Shown here: piece by piece, positions 1-6,551 of the stretch
Position numbering within the stretch: position 1 is the first letter of the stretch
Layout: each line of letters starts with the position of its first letter
NCBI GenBank assembly: GCA_023445705.1
Contig: JAEXKM010000164.1
Span: forward strand, 1 to 8,221
Reading direction: 5' to 3'
DNA from: Pseudomonadota bacterium
GTDB taxonomy: Bacteria > Pseudomonadota > Alphaproteobacteria > Caulobacterales > Caulobacteraceae
Length of the DNA: 8,221 nt
Notes under the pieces: model-generated
What the model was told of the DNA's origin: nothing
Database searches by the model: none
The model's input: only the letters and a program-made list of their open reading frames with translations
Program-made: the position numbers and the translations under genes

Positions 1-24
1 CAGTGGGGGAGGAACTAGGAGGAT

Positions 25-66
25 TGTCATCCCGGTTTCGGCCAAGGGCCGAAGACCGGGACCCAT
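25..66. repeat. Palindromic intergenic repeat (REP-like)
   Basis: An imperfect inverted repeat: the left arm 31-43 (CCCGGTTTCGGCC) pairs with 47-60 (GGCCGAAGACCGGG), with one bulged base and a 3-nt loop AAG. The edges GTCATCCCGG and CCGGGACCCAT resemble a multi-copy intergenic palindrome that I recall from Caulobacter-type genomes, but copy number cannot be checked here. It lies just beyond the hflC terminator hairpin. It could form a strong RNA hairpin on either strand and act as a transcript end or stabiliser. The 24 bases to its left show nothing recognisable. Confidence 0.55.
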
Positions 67-67
67 A

Positions 68-95
68 AGAAGCCCCGGCCGAGGCGGGGGCTTCT
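68..95 (-). terminator. Terminator-like hairpin after hflC
   Basis: A perfect 9-bp inverted repeat (AGAAGCCCC at 68-76 and GGGGCTTCT at 87-95) begins 4 nt beyond the hflC stop on the minus strand. The right-hand arm as transcribed ends CTTCTTATGG, so the U-tract is short and interrupted. Position and stem strength suit an intrinsic terminator of the hflKC operon; the weak U-tract lowers confidence. The REP-like palindrome directly after it could add to termination. Confidence 0.55.
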
Positions 96-99
96 GGGC

Positions 100-990
100 T
101 TAGCGGGCGCTGGGGCCGCGTTCGAAGTACTTGAAGAAGGCGCTGTCGGGGGAGAGGACCATGGTGGTGTCTCCCTGGCCGAGCGACGCCTCGTAGGCCT
201 GCATGGACCGGTAGAACGAGGCGAAGGCCGGGTCCTTGCTGAACGACTGAGCGAAGAGACGGGTGCGGACGGCGTCGCCTTCACCGCGGGTCGATTCCGC
301 CTGCTCGCGGGCGGTGGCGAGGGTGATCGCGACCTCCTTGTCGGCGCTGGCGATGATCTCGCGCTTCTCCTGTTCGCCCTGGGCGCGGATGCGGGCCGCT
401 TCCTGCTGACGGCTGGTCTGCATCCGGCGATAGACCGACTCCTGAATCTGGGCCGGATAGTCGGCGCGCTTGATGCGGACGTCGATGATCTCGATGCCCA
501 GGCGCGAGGAGCGGGCGCGGGCGGCCACGTCGGCCTTGGTCTGGGCCAGCAGGGCCTCGCGGCGGCCGGAGATGATGTCGTTGGACGTCGCGGTGCCGAG
601 CACCTGGCGCAGGGAGGAGTTCACCAGCCGCTCGATGCGGTCGCTGGCGGTCTGCTCGTCGCGCAGGGTGCGGTAGTACTGCAACGGGTTGGAGACGCGG
701 TAGCGGACGAACGCGTCCACCACCAGGCGCTGCTGGTCGGCGGCGGTGATTTCTTCCTGAGCGGCCTCGATGGAGAGGTTGCGCCGGTCGAACTGGATCA
801 CGTTCTCGATGAAGGGGACCTTCATCTTGAGGCCGGGGCCGGGATCGGTAGGGGCGTTGATGATCCGCACCGGCTCGCCGAGACGGACGATGACGGCCTG
901 GCGGCGCTGGTCGACGACGAAGAACGTCTGCGACAGCACGATCAGGAGGACGGCGACGAAGATGCCGAGGACGGCGTAGTTGCGGTTCAT
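100..990 (-). CDS. hflC: HflC, SPFH membrane modulator of FtsH
   Basis: This encodes HflC, 296 residues, slightly shorter than the E. coli protein. In characterised bacteria HflC pairs with HflK in a large inner-membrane cage around the AAA protease FtsH and limits or directs its access to membrane substrates. What is seen: one N-terminal membrane segment (about residues 5-25), then an SPFH/band-7 domain (about 23-190), then a charged helical stretch rich in Glu, Arg and Ala (about 190-245). The C-terminal segment YRSMQAYEASL...MVLSPDSAFFKYF (260-289) is characteristic of HflC. The ATG overlaps the hflK stop as ATGA, indicating translational coupling; a GGGAG lies 8 nt upstream inside hflK. 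A terminator-like hairpin follows the TAA. Family assignment is firm; the role in this organism is inferred from homologues. Confidence 0.95.
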   Translation of the reverse strand: MNRNYAVLGIFVAVLLIVLSQTFFVVDQRRQAVIVRLGEPVRIINAPTDPGPGLKMKVPFIENVIQFDRRNLSIEAAQEEITAADQQRLVVDAFVRYRVSNPLQYYRTLRDEQTASDRIERLVNSSLRQVLGTATSNDIISGRREALLAQTKADVAARARSSRLGIEIIDVRIKRADYPAQIQESVYRRMQTSRQQEAARIRAQGEQEKREIIASADKEVAITLATAREQAESTRGEGDAVRTRLFAQSFSKDPAFASFYRSMQAYEASLGQGDTTMVLSPDSAFFKYFERGPSAR

Positions 991-2177
991 CGGGCGGCTC
1001 CCGCGGCAGGCGCTTCAGCGGCCGGAGCGGCGGCGGGGGCGGCTTCGGCGGCCGATCGAGCGGCGGCTCCCGCGCGCGGACGGAAGACGTCCGGCGGCAG
1101 GATGATCGGGGCGCTGGCGCCCTTGCCGTCGATGATCACCTTGTTGGAGTTCTGGAGCACGCGCTGCATGGTCTCGATGTAGAGGCGGTCCTTGGTCACG
1201 CCCGGGGCGCGGCGGTACTCTTCGTAGATCTGGTTGAAGCGGGACACATCGCCGGTCGCCTCGCGGACGGCCTGCTCGCGATAGCCCTGGGCGGACTGGA
1301 CGAGCTTGGAGGCGTCACCCTTGGCTTCGTTGACGACCCGGTTGCGGTAGGTGTTGGCTTCGTTGCGGGCCGACTCCTGGTCCTGGCCGGCGCTGTTCAC
1401 GTCGCGGAACGCCGCGGCCACCTCGGCCGGCGGGTTGGCCGAACGGATCTGGACTTCCACGACGCTGATGCCCGCGCCCCAGCTGTCCAGGGTGCGCTGC
1501 ATCAGTTCGGCGGTCTGGGCCTGCACCTGGCCGCGGCCGGTGGTCAGGATCGCCTGGAGCTCGGACTTGCCGACCACTTCGCGCATGGCGCTTTCGGCGG
1601 CGGCCTTCACCGAGACGTCGGGATCGCGGAGCGTGAAGACATAGGCGCGGGCGTCGGCCACGCGCCAGGTGACGCTGAAGTCCAGGTCGACGATGTTTTC
1701 GTCGCCGGTGAGCATCAGGCTCTCTTCGGGCATGTCGTTTTCGCCGACGCCGCCGATGTCGATGCGGTTGAGGGTGGTGACGGGCACCTTCTCGACGCGC
1801 TCGATGGGGCTGGGCAGGTGGTAGCGGATGCCGGGGGTCTCGGAACGCGAATAGGCGCCGAAGGTGGTGACGACCGCCACCTCGTTCGGCTGCACGATGT
1901 AGACGCCCGACAGCGCCCACAGGGCCACGCCGACGCCGGCGACCGCGGCCACCGCGCCGGGACGCACGCCGTCGCCGCCAGGACCGGTGAAGAAGTCGCG
2001 CATCCGGTTCTGCAACCGCTCGAAGGCGGCGTTCAGTTCGGGCCCATCCGGCCTGCGAGGCCCGCGGGGACCACCGCCCCCAAGCGGGCGGCGGGGGCCG
2101 GGCTTCTTGTCACCATTCCCGTCGTTGGGGGGCGGCGCGCCCCAAGGACCGGGGTTCGCGTTGTCATTCCAAGGCAT
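987..2177 (-). CDS. hflK: HflK, SPFH membrane modulator of FtsH
   Basis: This encodes HflK, 396 residues from the chosen start, the partner of HflC in the FtsH-associated membrane complex. The N-terminus is a Gly/Pro/Asn-rich cytoplasmic tail (MPWNDNANPGPWG, 1-45), typical of the family. One membrane helix follows at about 74-93, then the SPFH domain (about 95-280, including VYIVQPNEVAVVTTFG) and a helical region with YREQAVREATGDVSRF. The C-terminus is a low-complexity Ala/Pro tail of roughly 30 residues. An in-frame ATG 31 codons upstream (2270) is possible, but MPWNDN is the usual HflK beginning, and the extra segment would fill most of the 121-bp spacer to mrp. The ribosome-binding site at the chosen start is weak. 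The stop codon overlaps the hflC ATG. The promoter must lie between 2178 and 2298, divergent from mrp. Confidence 0.95.
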   Translation of the reverse strand: MPWNDNANPGPWGAPPPNDGNGDKKPGPRRPLGGGGPRGPRRPDGPELNAAFERLQNRMRDFFTGPGGDGVRPGAVAAVAGVGVALWALSGVYIVQPNEVAVVTTFGAYSRSETPGIRYHLPSPIERVEKVPVTTLNRIDIGGVGENDMPEESLMLTGDENIVDLDFSVTWRVADARAYVFTLRDPDVSVKAAAESAMREVVGKSELQAILTTGRGQVQAQTAELMQRTLDSWGAGISVVEVQIRSANPPAEVAAAFRDVNSAGQDQESARNEANTYRNRVVNEAKGDASKLVQSAQGYREQAVREATGDVSRFNQIYEEYRRAPGVTKDRLYIETMQRVLQNSNKVIIDGKGASAPIILPPDVFRPRAGAAARSAAEAAPAAAPAAEAPAAGAAR

Positions 2178-2233
2178 GGTCGCGTCGTGTTGCTTTCGTG
2201 TCGGCGCGGCCGCGTCGTCCGCCCATCCCGGGC

Positions 2234-2262
2234 TTGTAAACCGGCGCTGTGAGCCGGATATG
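2234..2262 (+). promoter_or_regulatory. Candidate promoter of mrp
   Basis: TTGTAA (2234-2239) and GATATG (2257-2262) are separated by exactly 17 nt and lie 37 nt upstream of the mrp ATG. They match the sigma-70 consensus at 4/6 and 3/6 positions, so this is a modest prediction. An inverted pair of AACCGGCG (2239-2246) and CGCCGGTT (2271-2278) brackets the -10 region. I found no equally good core promoter for hflK on the other strand. Confidence 0.35.
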
Positions 2263-2298
2263 TGGCCCAACGCCGGTTAAAGCAAGACAAAGGGCCGT

Positions 2299-3408
2299 AT
2301 GGAGCCGACAAACCCAGACCGCGATGAGGCGCTTTTGGCGCTCAACCGCATCATAGATCCCAAGTCGGGCAAAGGCTTGTCCGACGCTGGCCTGGTCCGT
2401 GGTCTGACCGTCGGGAACGGCCGGGCGGGGTTCATGCTGGAGGTGCCCGCCAGCGAGACCGCGCTTTACGCCCCGGTGCGCGAGGCGGCCGAGCGGGTGC
2501 TGGCCGGCCTGCCGAAGGTGGCCAAGGCGCAGGTGGTGCTGACCGCCGAACACGCGGCCGCTCCGCCCGCCGAGGGCGTGACCCGAGTGCGCAAGGGCGC
2601 GCGAGTGGCCCAGGACCCGCAGGCTGCGCCGGCGCCGCCGGCCGATGCGGCCCGGCCCGCCCATGTGAAGCGGGTGATCGCCGTCGCCAGCGGCAAGGGC
2701 GGGGTGGGCAAGTCCACCGTCTCGGTGAACCTGGCGGCGGCGTTCGCGGCCCAGGGGCTGCGCGCCGGCATCCTGGACGCCGACGTCTACGGCCCCTCCG
2801 CGCCGCGGATGCTGGGCATCGACGAAGAGCCTGCCTTCGTGGACGGCAAGCTTCAGCCGCTGCAGGCTTGGGGCCTGAAGGTGATGTCGATCGGGTTCAT
2901 GGTCGACGAGGGCGCGCCGATGATCTGGCGCGGGCCGATGGCCTCGTCGGCGGTGCGACAGATGATGAACGACGTGGCCTGGGGCAGCGAGGCCGAGCCG
3001 CTGGACGTGCTGGTCGTCGATTTGCCGCCGGGGACCGGCGACATTCAGCTCACCCTGATCCAGAAGATGAAGATCGACGGGGTGGTGATCGTCTCGACCC
3101 CGCAGGAGATCGCCTTGATCGACGCGCGGCGGGCCGCCTCGATGTTCCGCAAGACCGCGACCCCGATCCTGGGCGTGATCGAGAACATGGCGTTCTTCAC
3201 CGATCCGACCTCCGGCGCGCCGATCCCGATCTTCGGGTCGGGCGGGGCCAAGGCCGAGGCCGAGCGGCTGGGCGTGCCGCTGCTGGCGGAAATTCCGTTG
3301 GAGATGAGCCTGCGGGAGGCTTGCGACAACGGCCGGCCGCTGGTGGCCACGGCGCCCGAAAGCGCCGCGGCCCAGGCCTTCGTTGCGGCGGCCGTGGCGT
3401 TGGGGTGA
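2299..3408 (+). CDS. mrp: Mrp/ApbC-type P-loop ATPase, Fe-S cluster carrier
   Basis: A 369-residue cytosolic Mrp/ApbC/NBP35-family protein. Family members bind Fe-S clusters and pass them to apo-proteins, using ATP. Domains seen: an N-terminal MIP18/DUF59-like domain (about 7-85, with IIDPKSGKGLSDAGLV), then an Ala/Pro-rich linker (about 86-120), then the ATPase domain. The deviant Walker A SGKGGVGKST is at 131-140, followed by LDADVYGPSAPRMLG (159-173); the Walker B and switch region LVVDLPPGTGDIQLT is at 238-252. The usual C-terminal CXXC that bridges the cluster at the dimer interface is absent: after IENMAFF the sequence reads TDPTSGAPIPIFGSGG (301-316). The ATG has AAGGG 4 nt upstream. 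The gene is divergent from hflK and convergent with the transporter gene. Family assignment is firm; cluster-carrier activity is uncertain without the cysteines. Confidence 0.95.
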   Translation: MEPTNPDRDEALLALNRIIDPKSGKGLSDAGLVRGLTVGNGRAGFMLEVPASETALYAPVREAAERVLAGLPKVAKAQVVLTAEHAAAPPAEGVTRVRKGARVAQDPQAAPAPPADAARPAHVKRVIAVASGKGGVGKSTVSVNLAAAFAAQGLRAGILDADVYGPSAPRMLGIDEEPAFVDGKLQPLQAWGLKVMSIGFMVDEGAPMIWRGPMASSAVRQMMNDVAWGSEAEPLDVLVVDLPPGTGDIQLTLIQKMKIDGVVIVSTPQEIALIDARRAASMFRKTATPILGVIENMAFFTDPTSGAPIPIFGSGGAKAEAERLGVPLLAEIPLEMSLREACDNGRPLVATAPESAAAQAFVAAAVALG

Positions 3409-3470
3409 GGCCGCCTTGCGGCGGCCCCCTCCGTCTCGCCTTCGGCGATCCACCTCCCCTGAGGGGGAGG
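3409..3470. terminator. Three-hairpin spacer between convergent genes
   Basis: The 71-bp gap between the mrp stop and the transporter stop holds three consecutive perfect stems. They are GGCCGCC/GGCGGCC (3409-3415 and 3420-3426, loop TTGC), TCGCC/GGCGA (3436-3440 and 3444-3448, loop TTC) and CCTCCCC/GGGGAGG (3453-3459 and 3464-3470, loop TGAG). None is followed by a real T-run. The first directly abuts the mrp stop codon. The arrangement suits a bidirectional transcript end for convergent genes. The last part resembles an intergenic repeat common in Caulobacter-type genomes (from memory, unverified). Confidence 0.5.
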
Positions 3471-3479
3471 ATCTAAGTC

Positions 3480-4898
3480 CTAGCGCGGGGCCTGAACCGC
3501 GACGCCGGCGCCGGCGACGGCGTCGAGCAGAGCCGCCTCGGCGGCGAGGGCGTCACGTTCGTCGAGTTGACGGCGGACTTCGGCGTGGCGGGTGGCGTCC
3601 AACTTCCAGCCGATGAAGGCCGCGCCGCCGAAGAACACCAGGATGATGGGAGCGAAGACGTAGCAGAGCTCCAGCCCGCGGATGGCCTCCGGCGAGTTCA
3701 CGGCGCCCTCGGCGGCGTTGTAGCCAACCAGGTCGAGAACCGTGAAGCTGATGCCGACGGTGATGGCGGTGCCGATCTTCTGGGTGGTGGTGACCAGGGC
3801 GTAGAGCAGCCCCACGCGTTCCTTGCCGGTCTCCAGGCGGACCTCGTCGGCGACGTCGGCGACCATGGCGCGGACGATGAGGACGAAGGCCGAGGAGACG
3901 AAGCCCACGGAGAACATGCCTGGAATGGCCAGGCTCATGGTCGCCGGCGGGATGATCATCAGCGCCGATTGGGTGACGGCGTAGGCGACGGCCGAGACGA
4001 TCAGGGCGCGGTGCTTGCCGATCTTCTGAGCGAGCCAGCCCCAGAACATCGCGCCGACCAGGCCAGCGCCGATGAAGAAGACCAGGAGAACGCCGGTCTG
4101 CGGGCCGGTGTAGCCGCGGGCGTCGTGGAAGAAGAACAGGTAGAGCGCCGCGGTGGTGCCCGGGCCGAGAGCCATGAACAGGTCGGCGAAGATGAGGCGG
4201 GCCATTTCCGGCCGCCGGATCAGGGCCCAGTAGTCGGCCAAGGTGACGTGTTCCTTGGTGCTGGCTTCCGGCGCGACGCGCTCGGGCGTGATCAGGGTGC
4301 AGAAGGCCAGGCAGATCGGGATGGCGATGATGCAGAACCAGCCCATGGCGTGGACGCCGTTGGCGCCTTCGCCGTTCTTTCCGAGCGCCAGCGGCAGCAG
4401 CAGGATCAGCACCGCGCCGACCACGCCGACCGCCTGGATGACGCCGTAGACGCGCGAGCGGTCATGGTAGTCGGTGGCGAGCGAGGCGCCCCAGGCGGCC
4501 TGGGACAGGGTCAGGATGGAGACGCCCAGATAGAGCACCAGCAGCCAGCCCACGAGGTAGAACTCGGTGATGCCGGGCTTGGCCATGAACAGCATGTAGG
4601 CGGCCAGCATGACGATCGGCCCGCCGATCAGCAGCCAGGGCCGATAGCGGCCAAACCGGGTGTTGGTGCGGTCCATGGCCATGCCCAGCAGGGGGTCGAT
4701 GGCCATGTCGATCAGGCGCACGATGGTGAAGGCCCCGCCGACCGCGGCCAGGGAGAGGCCGATCTGCCCGGCGAAGAACCGCGGCAGATAGACGGCCATC
4801 ACCAGGGCGATAGCGGCGATAGGAAGCGCTGTGGATGAAAAAGCCATGACCACAGGCAGGGGCAGCCGCTTTTGGCCGCTGGGGGCGGAACTCGCCAT
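3480..4898 (-). CDS. GPH-family (MelB-like) MFS sugar:cation symporter, paralog 1
   Basis: A 472-residue polytopic inner-membrane transporter with about 12 hydrophobic helices, assigned to the glycoside-pentoside-hexuronide:cation symporter family. The key motif lies in helix II and the following loop: LIDMAIDPLLG (62-72), then MDRTNTRFGRYRPW (75-88). D64 and D68 correspond to the two cation-site aspartates of MelB (D55 and D59). DYHDRSRV (143-150) matches the helix IV loop, and K374 in TTTQKIG aligns with MelB K377. ADVADEVRLETGKER (347-361) is also family-like. The ATG is preceded by GAGG at good spacing. This gene lies 97 bp downstream of a close paralog in the same orientation, with a hairpin between them. 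The C-terminus is an Ala/Val tail unlike that of the paralog. The substrate cannot be read from the sequence; a glycoside or other sugar is the family expectation. Confidence 0.88.
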   Translation of the reverse strand: MASSAPSGQKRLPLPVVMAFSSTALPIAAIALVMAVYLPRFFAGQIGLSLAAVGGAFTIVRLIDMAIDPLLGMAMDRTNTRFGRYRPWLLIGGPIVMLAAYMLFMAKPGITEFYLVGWLLVLYLGVSILTLSQAAWGASLATDYHDRSRVYGVIQAVGVVGAVLILLLPLALGKNGEGANGVHAMGWFCIIAIPICLAFCTLITPERVAPEASTKEHVTLADYWALIRRPEMARLIFADLFMALGPGTTAALYLFFFHDARGYTGPQTGVLLVFFIGAGLVGAMFWGWLAQKIGKHRALIVSAVAYAVTQSALMIIPPATMSLAIPGMFSVGFVSSAFVLIVRAMVADVADEVRLETGKERVGLLYALVTTTQKIGTAITVGISFTVLDLVGYNAAEGAVNSPEAIRGLELCYVFAPIILVFFGGAAFIGWKLDATRHAEVRRQLDERDALAAEAALLDAVAGAGVAVQAPR

Positions 4899-4910
4899 GA
4901 ACGCCTCAAA

Positions 4911-4926
4911 TTTCGGGCCCCTGAAA
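4911..4926. promoter_or_regulatory. Imperfect dyad at the paralog 1 start
   Basis: TTTCGGGCCCCTGAAA is a 16-bp near-palindrome (the outer four pairs are perfect, and it has one G-T pair and a C-C centre). It sits 12 nt upstream of the transporter ATG, next to the A/T-rich TATTTTC on the transcribed strand. It could be an operator or part of the leader RNA. The evidence is only symmetry and position. Confidence 0.25.
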
Positions 4927-4949
4927 ATATGGCGGGGCGGATTGGAATT

Positions 4950-4973
4950 ACGCCCGGCGTTTCCGCCGGGCGT
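4950..4973 (-). terminator. Perfect 10-bp hairpin between the two transporter genes
   Basis: ACGCCCGGCG (4950-4959) pairs perfectly with CGCCGGGCGT (4964-4973). On the transcribed minus strand the loop is GAAA, a stable GNRA tetraloop. The stem starts 23 nt past the stop of the upstream transporter gene and is followed by TAATTCC, not a clear U-tract. It may terminate the upstream message, attenuate read-through or protect a processed 3' end. It leaves about 50 nt before the next ATG, which is tight for an independent promoter. Confidence 0.55.
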
Positions 4974-4996
4974 GGACTCACAGAAACACTTTGTAA

Positions 4997-6454
4997 CTAT
5001 CGACCCGGATTGGGGCGGCCGACAATGGCCGTTTCGACGGTGACGGTCTCAATGACCGCATTCTCGGTGGTTATCGTCTCGACGGTGATGGTCTCGGTAT
5101 AGAGGGCGTCGCGCTCGTCGAGCTGGCGCCGGATCTCTGCGTGACGGCGGGCGTCGAGGCCGTAGCCGATCATGCAGGCGCCGCCGAGCATCACGAAGAC
5201 GACTGGACCGATGAGGTAGGCGAGCTCGAGGTTGTGGATGGCCTGGGGCGTGTTGATGACGCCTTCCTTGGCCTGGTAGCCCACCGCCTCCAGCACCAGG
5301 AAGGTGAGGCCGATGGAAAAGGCGCCCGCGATCTTCGAGGTCATGGTGGTGATGGCGTAGAGCAGGCCCGAGCGTTCCTTGCCCTGTTCGAGGCGGACCT
5401 CGTCGGCGATGTCGGCGGTCATGGCGCGGGTCAGGACGTTGAAGCCGGCAGCGAGGAAGCCAGCCAGGAACATCGGCCCGATGGCGATGAGCATGTTCCC
5501 CTTGGGGATCAGCATCAGCGAGCAGAGGATCAGCGAATAACCGGTGGTGGCGACCATCACCGCCCGGTGCTTGGAGATCATCATCGCCAGACGGCCCATC
5601 ATCGGGGCGCCGGCGAAACCCGCCAGGATGTAGACGGCCAGGAGGATCGACGCCTGGCCGGTGGTGAAGCCGCGGCTGTCGGTGAAGAAGAAGAGGTAGA
5701 GGGCGCTCATCCAGCCCGGGCCAAGGGCCAGGCAGAGGTCGGCCGCGAGGATCCGCGCCATGCTGGGACGCGAGACCAGCGACCAGTAGTCCCGCAGGCG
5801 GAACTGGTGGCCGGGAACGTCAGGGGCGATGCGCTCTGGCGTACGCCAGACCACCAGGCCGACCGCAAATGGGGTCAGCAGCAGAATGAACCAGCCCATG
5901 GTCGCGACGTTGCCGGAGTCGGGCAGGCCGCGGGCCTCGGCGATGATCGGGATGGCGAGGATGGCGGCCGCGCCCAGCACGCCGACCGCGGTCATGATCC
6001 CGAACACCCGGGAGCGGTCGTTGTAGGCCGGCGCGAGGGTCGCGGCCCAGGCCGCGTGCGACAGGCTGAGGATCGAGGTCCCAAGGTACATGACCAGCAG
6101 CCAGAAGATCAGGTAGCCGATGCCGACCCCGTCGCCCGGCATGAACAGCCAGTACATCGACGCCATCAGGAATGGGGCGCCGACGACGGTCCAGAGCCGA
6201 TATCGGCCCCAGCGAGTTCGGGTCTTGTCCATGATCCAGCCGAGCAGGCCGTCGACGGGAATGTCGATCATCCGGACGATGAAGAAAGCGCCACCGACCG
6301 CAGCGAGACTGACGCCCAGATGACTGGCGTAGTGGCGCGGCAGGTACACCGCCACCGCGATGATCACCGCCTGAATGGGCAGGCTGGTCGCGGCGAAGGC
6401 GAAAATGGTGGACAGCGGCAGCGTGCTGGCGCGAGGCGGCGAAGCCTGGGTCAA
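4997..6454 (-). CDS. GPH-family (MelB-like) MFS sugar:cation symporter, paralog 2
   Basis: A 485-residue, about 12-helix inner-membrane transporter, closely related to the neighbouring downstream gene. The two align nearly gap-free from residue 1 to about 451, sharing SLAAVGGAF, ADVADEVRLE-like ADIADEVRLEQGKER (347-361) and RRQLDERDAL. D64, D68 and K374 are kept. Two differences: A143 replaces the Asp of DYHDRSRV (here AYNDRSRV), and GRYRLW replaces the GRYRPW motif. The tail 454-478 consists of five degenerate pentads beginning with Glu (ETITV-type), absent from the paralog. The start is TTG (6452-6454), supported by AGGGAG 9 nt upstream; the next in-frame ATG would remove the first helix. 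It follows hxlR by 107 bp on the same strand and has a dyad upstream. The substrate is unknown. Confidence 0.87.
   Translation of the reverse strand: MTQASPPRASTLPLSTIFAFAATSLPIQAVIIAVAVYLPRHYASHLGVSLAAVGGAFFIVRMIDIPVDGLLGWIMDKTRTRWGRYRLWTVVGAPFLMASMYWLFMPGDGVGIGYLIFWLLVMYLGTSILSLSHAAWAATLAPAYNDRSRVFGIMTAVGVLGAAAILAIPIIAEARGLPDSGNVATMGWFILLLTPFAVGLVVWRTPERIAPDVPGHQFRLRDYWSLVSRPSMARILAADLCLALGPGWMSALYLFFFTDSRGFTTGQASILLAVYILAGFAGAPMMGRLAMMISKHRAVMVATTGYSLILCSLMLIPKGNMLIAIGPMFLAGFLAAGFNVLTRAMTADIADEVRLEQGKERSGLLYAITTMTSKIAGAFSIGLTFLVLEAVGYQAKEGVINTPQAIHNLELAYLIGPVVFVMLGGACMIGYGLDARRHAEIRRQLDERDALYTETITVETITTENAVIETVTVETAIVGRPNPGR
5021..5095 (-). repeat. Five degenerate 15-bp coding repeats in the transporter tail
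   Basis: Read on the minus strand, five in-frame 15-nt units encode ETITV, ETITT, ENAVI, ETVTV and ETAIV (residues 454-478). Units 1 and 4 differ at one base of fifteen (GAGACCATCACCGTC and GAGACCGTCACCGTC). The units alternate acidic, threonine and branched aliphatic residues, giving beta-prone low complexity. Slippage-type expansion is the simplest origin. Confidence 0.75.
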
Positions 6455-6507
6455 GTTTCGTTTCTCCCTGGGGCGGGCGGGCCTCTGGCGGGCCGGCTCC
6501 TTCCGCT

Positions 6508-6526
6508 AGGTTACGCGCGATAACCT
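6508..6526. promoter_or_regulatory. Perfect 6+6 dyad operator candidate upstream of the transporters
   Basis: AGGTTACGCGCGATAACCT contains perfect 6-bp arms (AGGTTA/TAACCT) around a 7-bp GC centre. It lies 53 bp upstream of the TTG start of transporter paralog 2. On the minus strand TTGCAG (6533-6538) could be a -35, with the 17-nt spacer and a weak -10 (CGTAAC) falling inside the dyad. A bound repressor would then block the promoter. The arm sequence recalls LacI/GalR-type operators of sugar genes, but that family link is a guess. Confidence 0.5.
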
Positions 6527-6551
6527 GGGTCGCTGCAAGTGAATTCGTTGA

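Noticed and set aside
2178..2270. Extended hflK N-terminus from the upstream ATG
   Set aside because: The added 31 residues resemble no HflK terminus, and MPWNDN is the normal family start; the extension would also consume the divergent promoter region.
2164..3453. Long open frame on the minus strand opposite mrp (about 429 codons)
   Set aside because: It is antisense to a clear Mrp protein; the product is rich in Arg, His and Gly with no recognisable domain, as expected of a frame shadow in GC-rich coding DNA.
5141..6523. Long plus-strand open frames opposite the transporter genes (also 3567-4838)
   Set aside because: Products are dominated by Asp, Gly, His and Gln with no hydrophobic core or motif, and they mirror real 12-helix transporters on the other strand.
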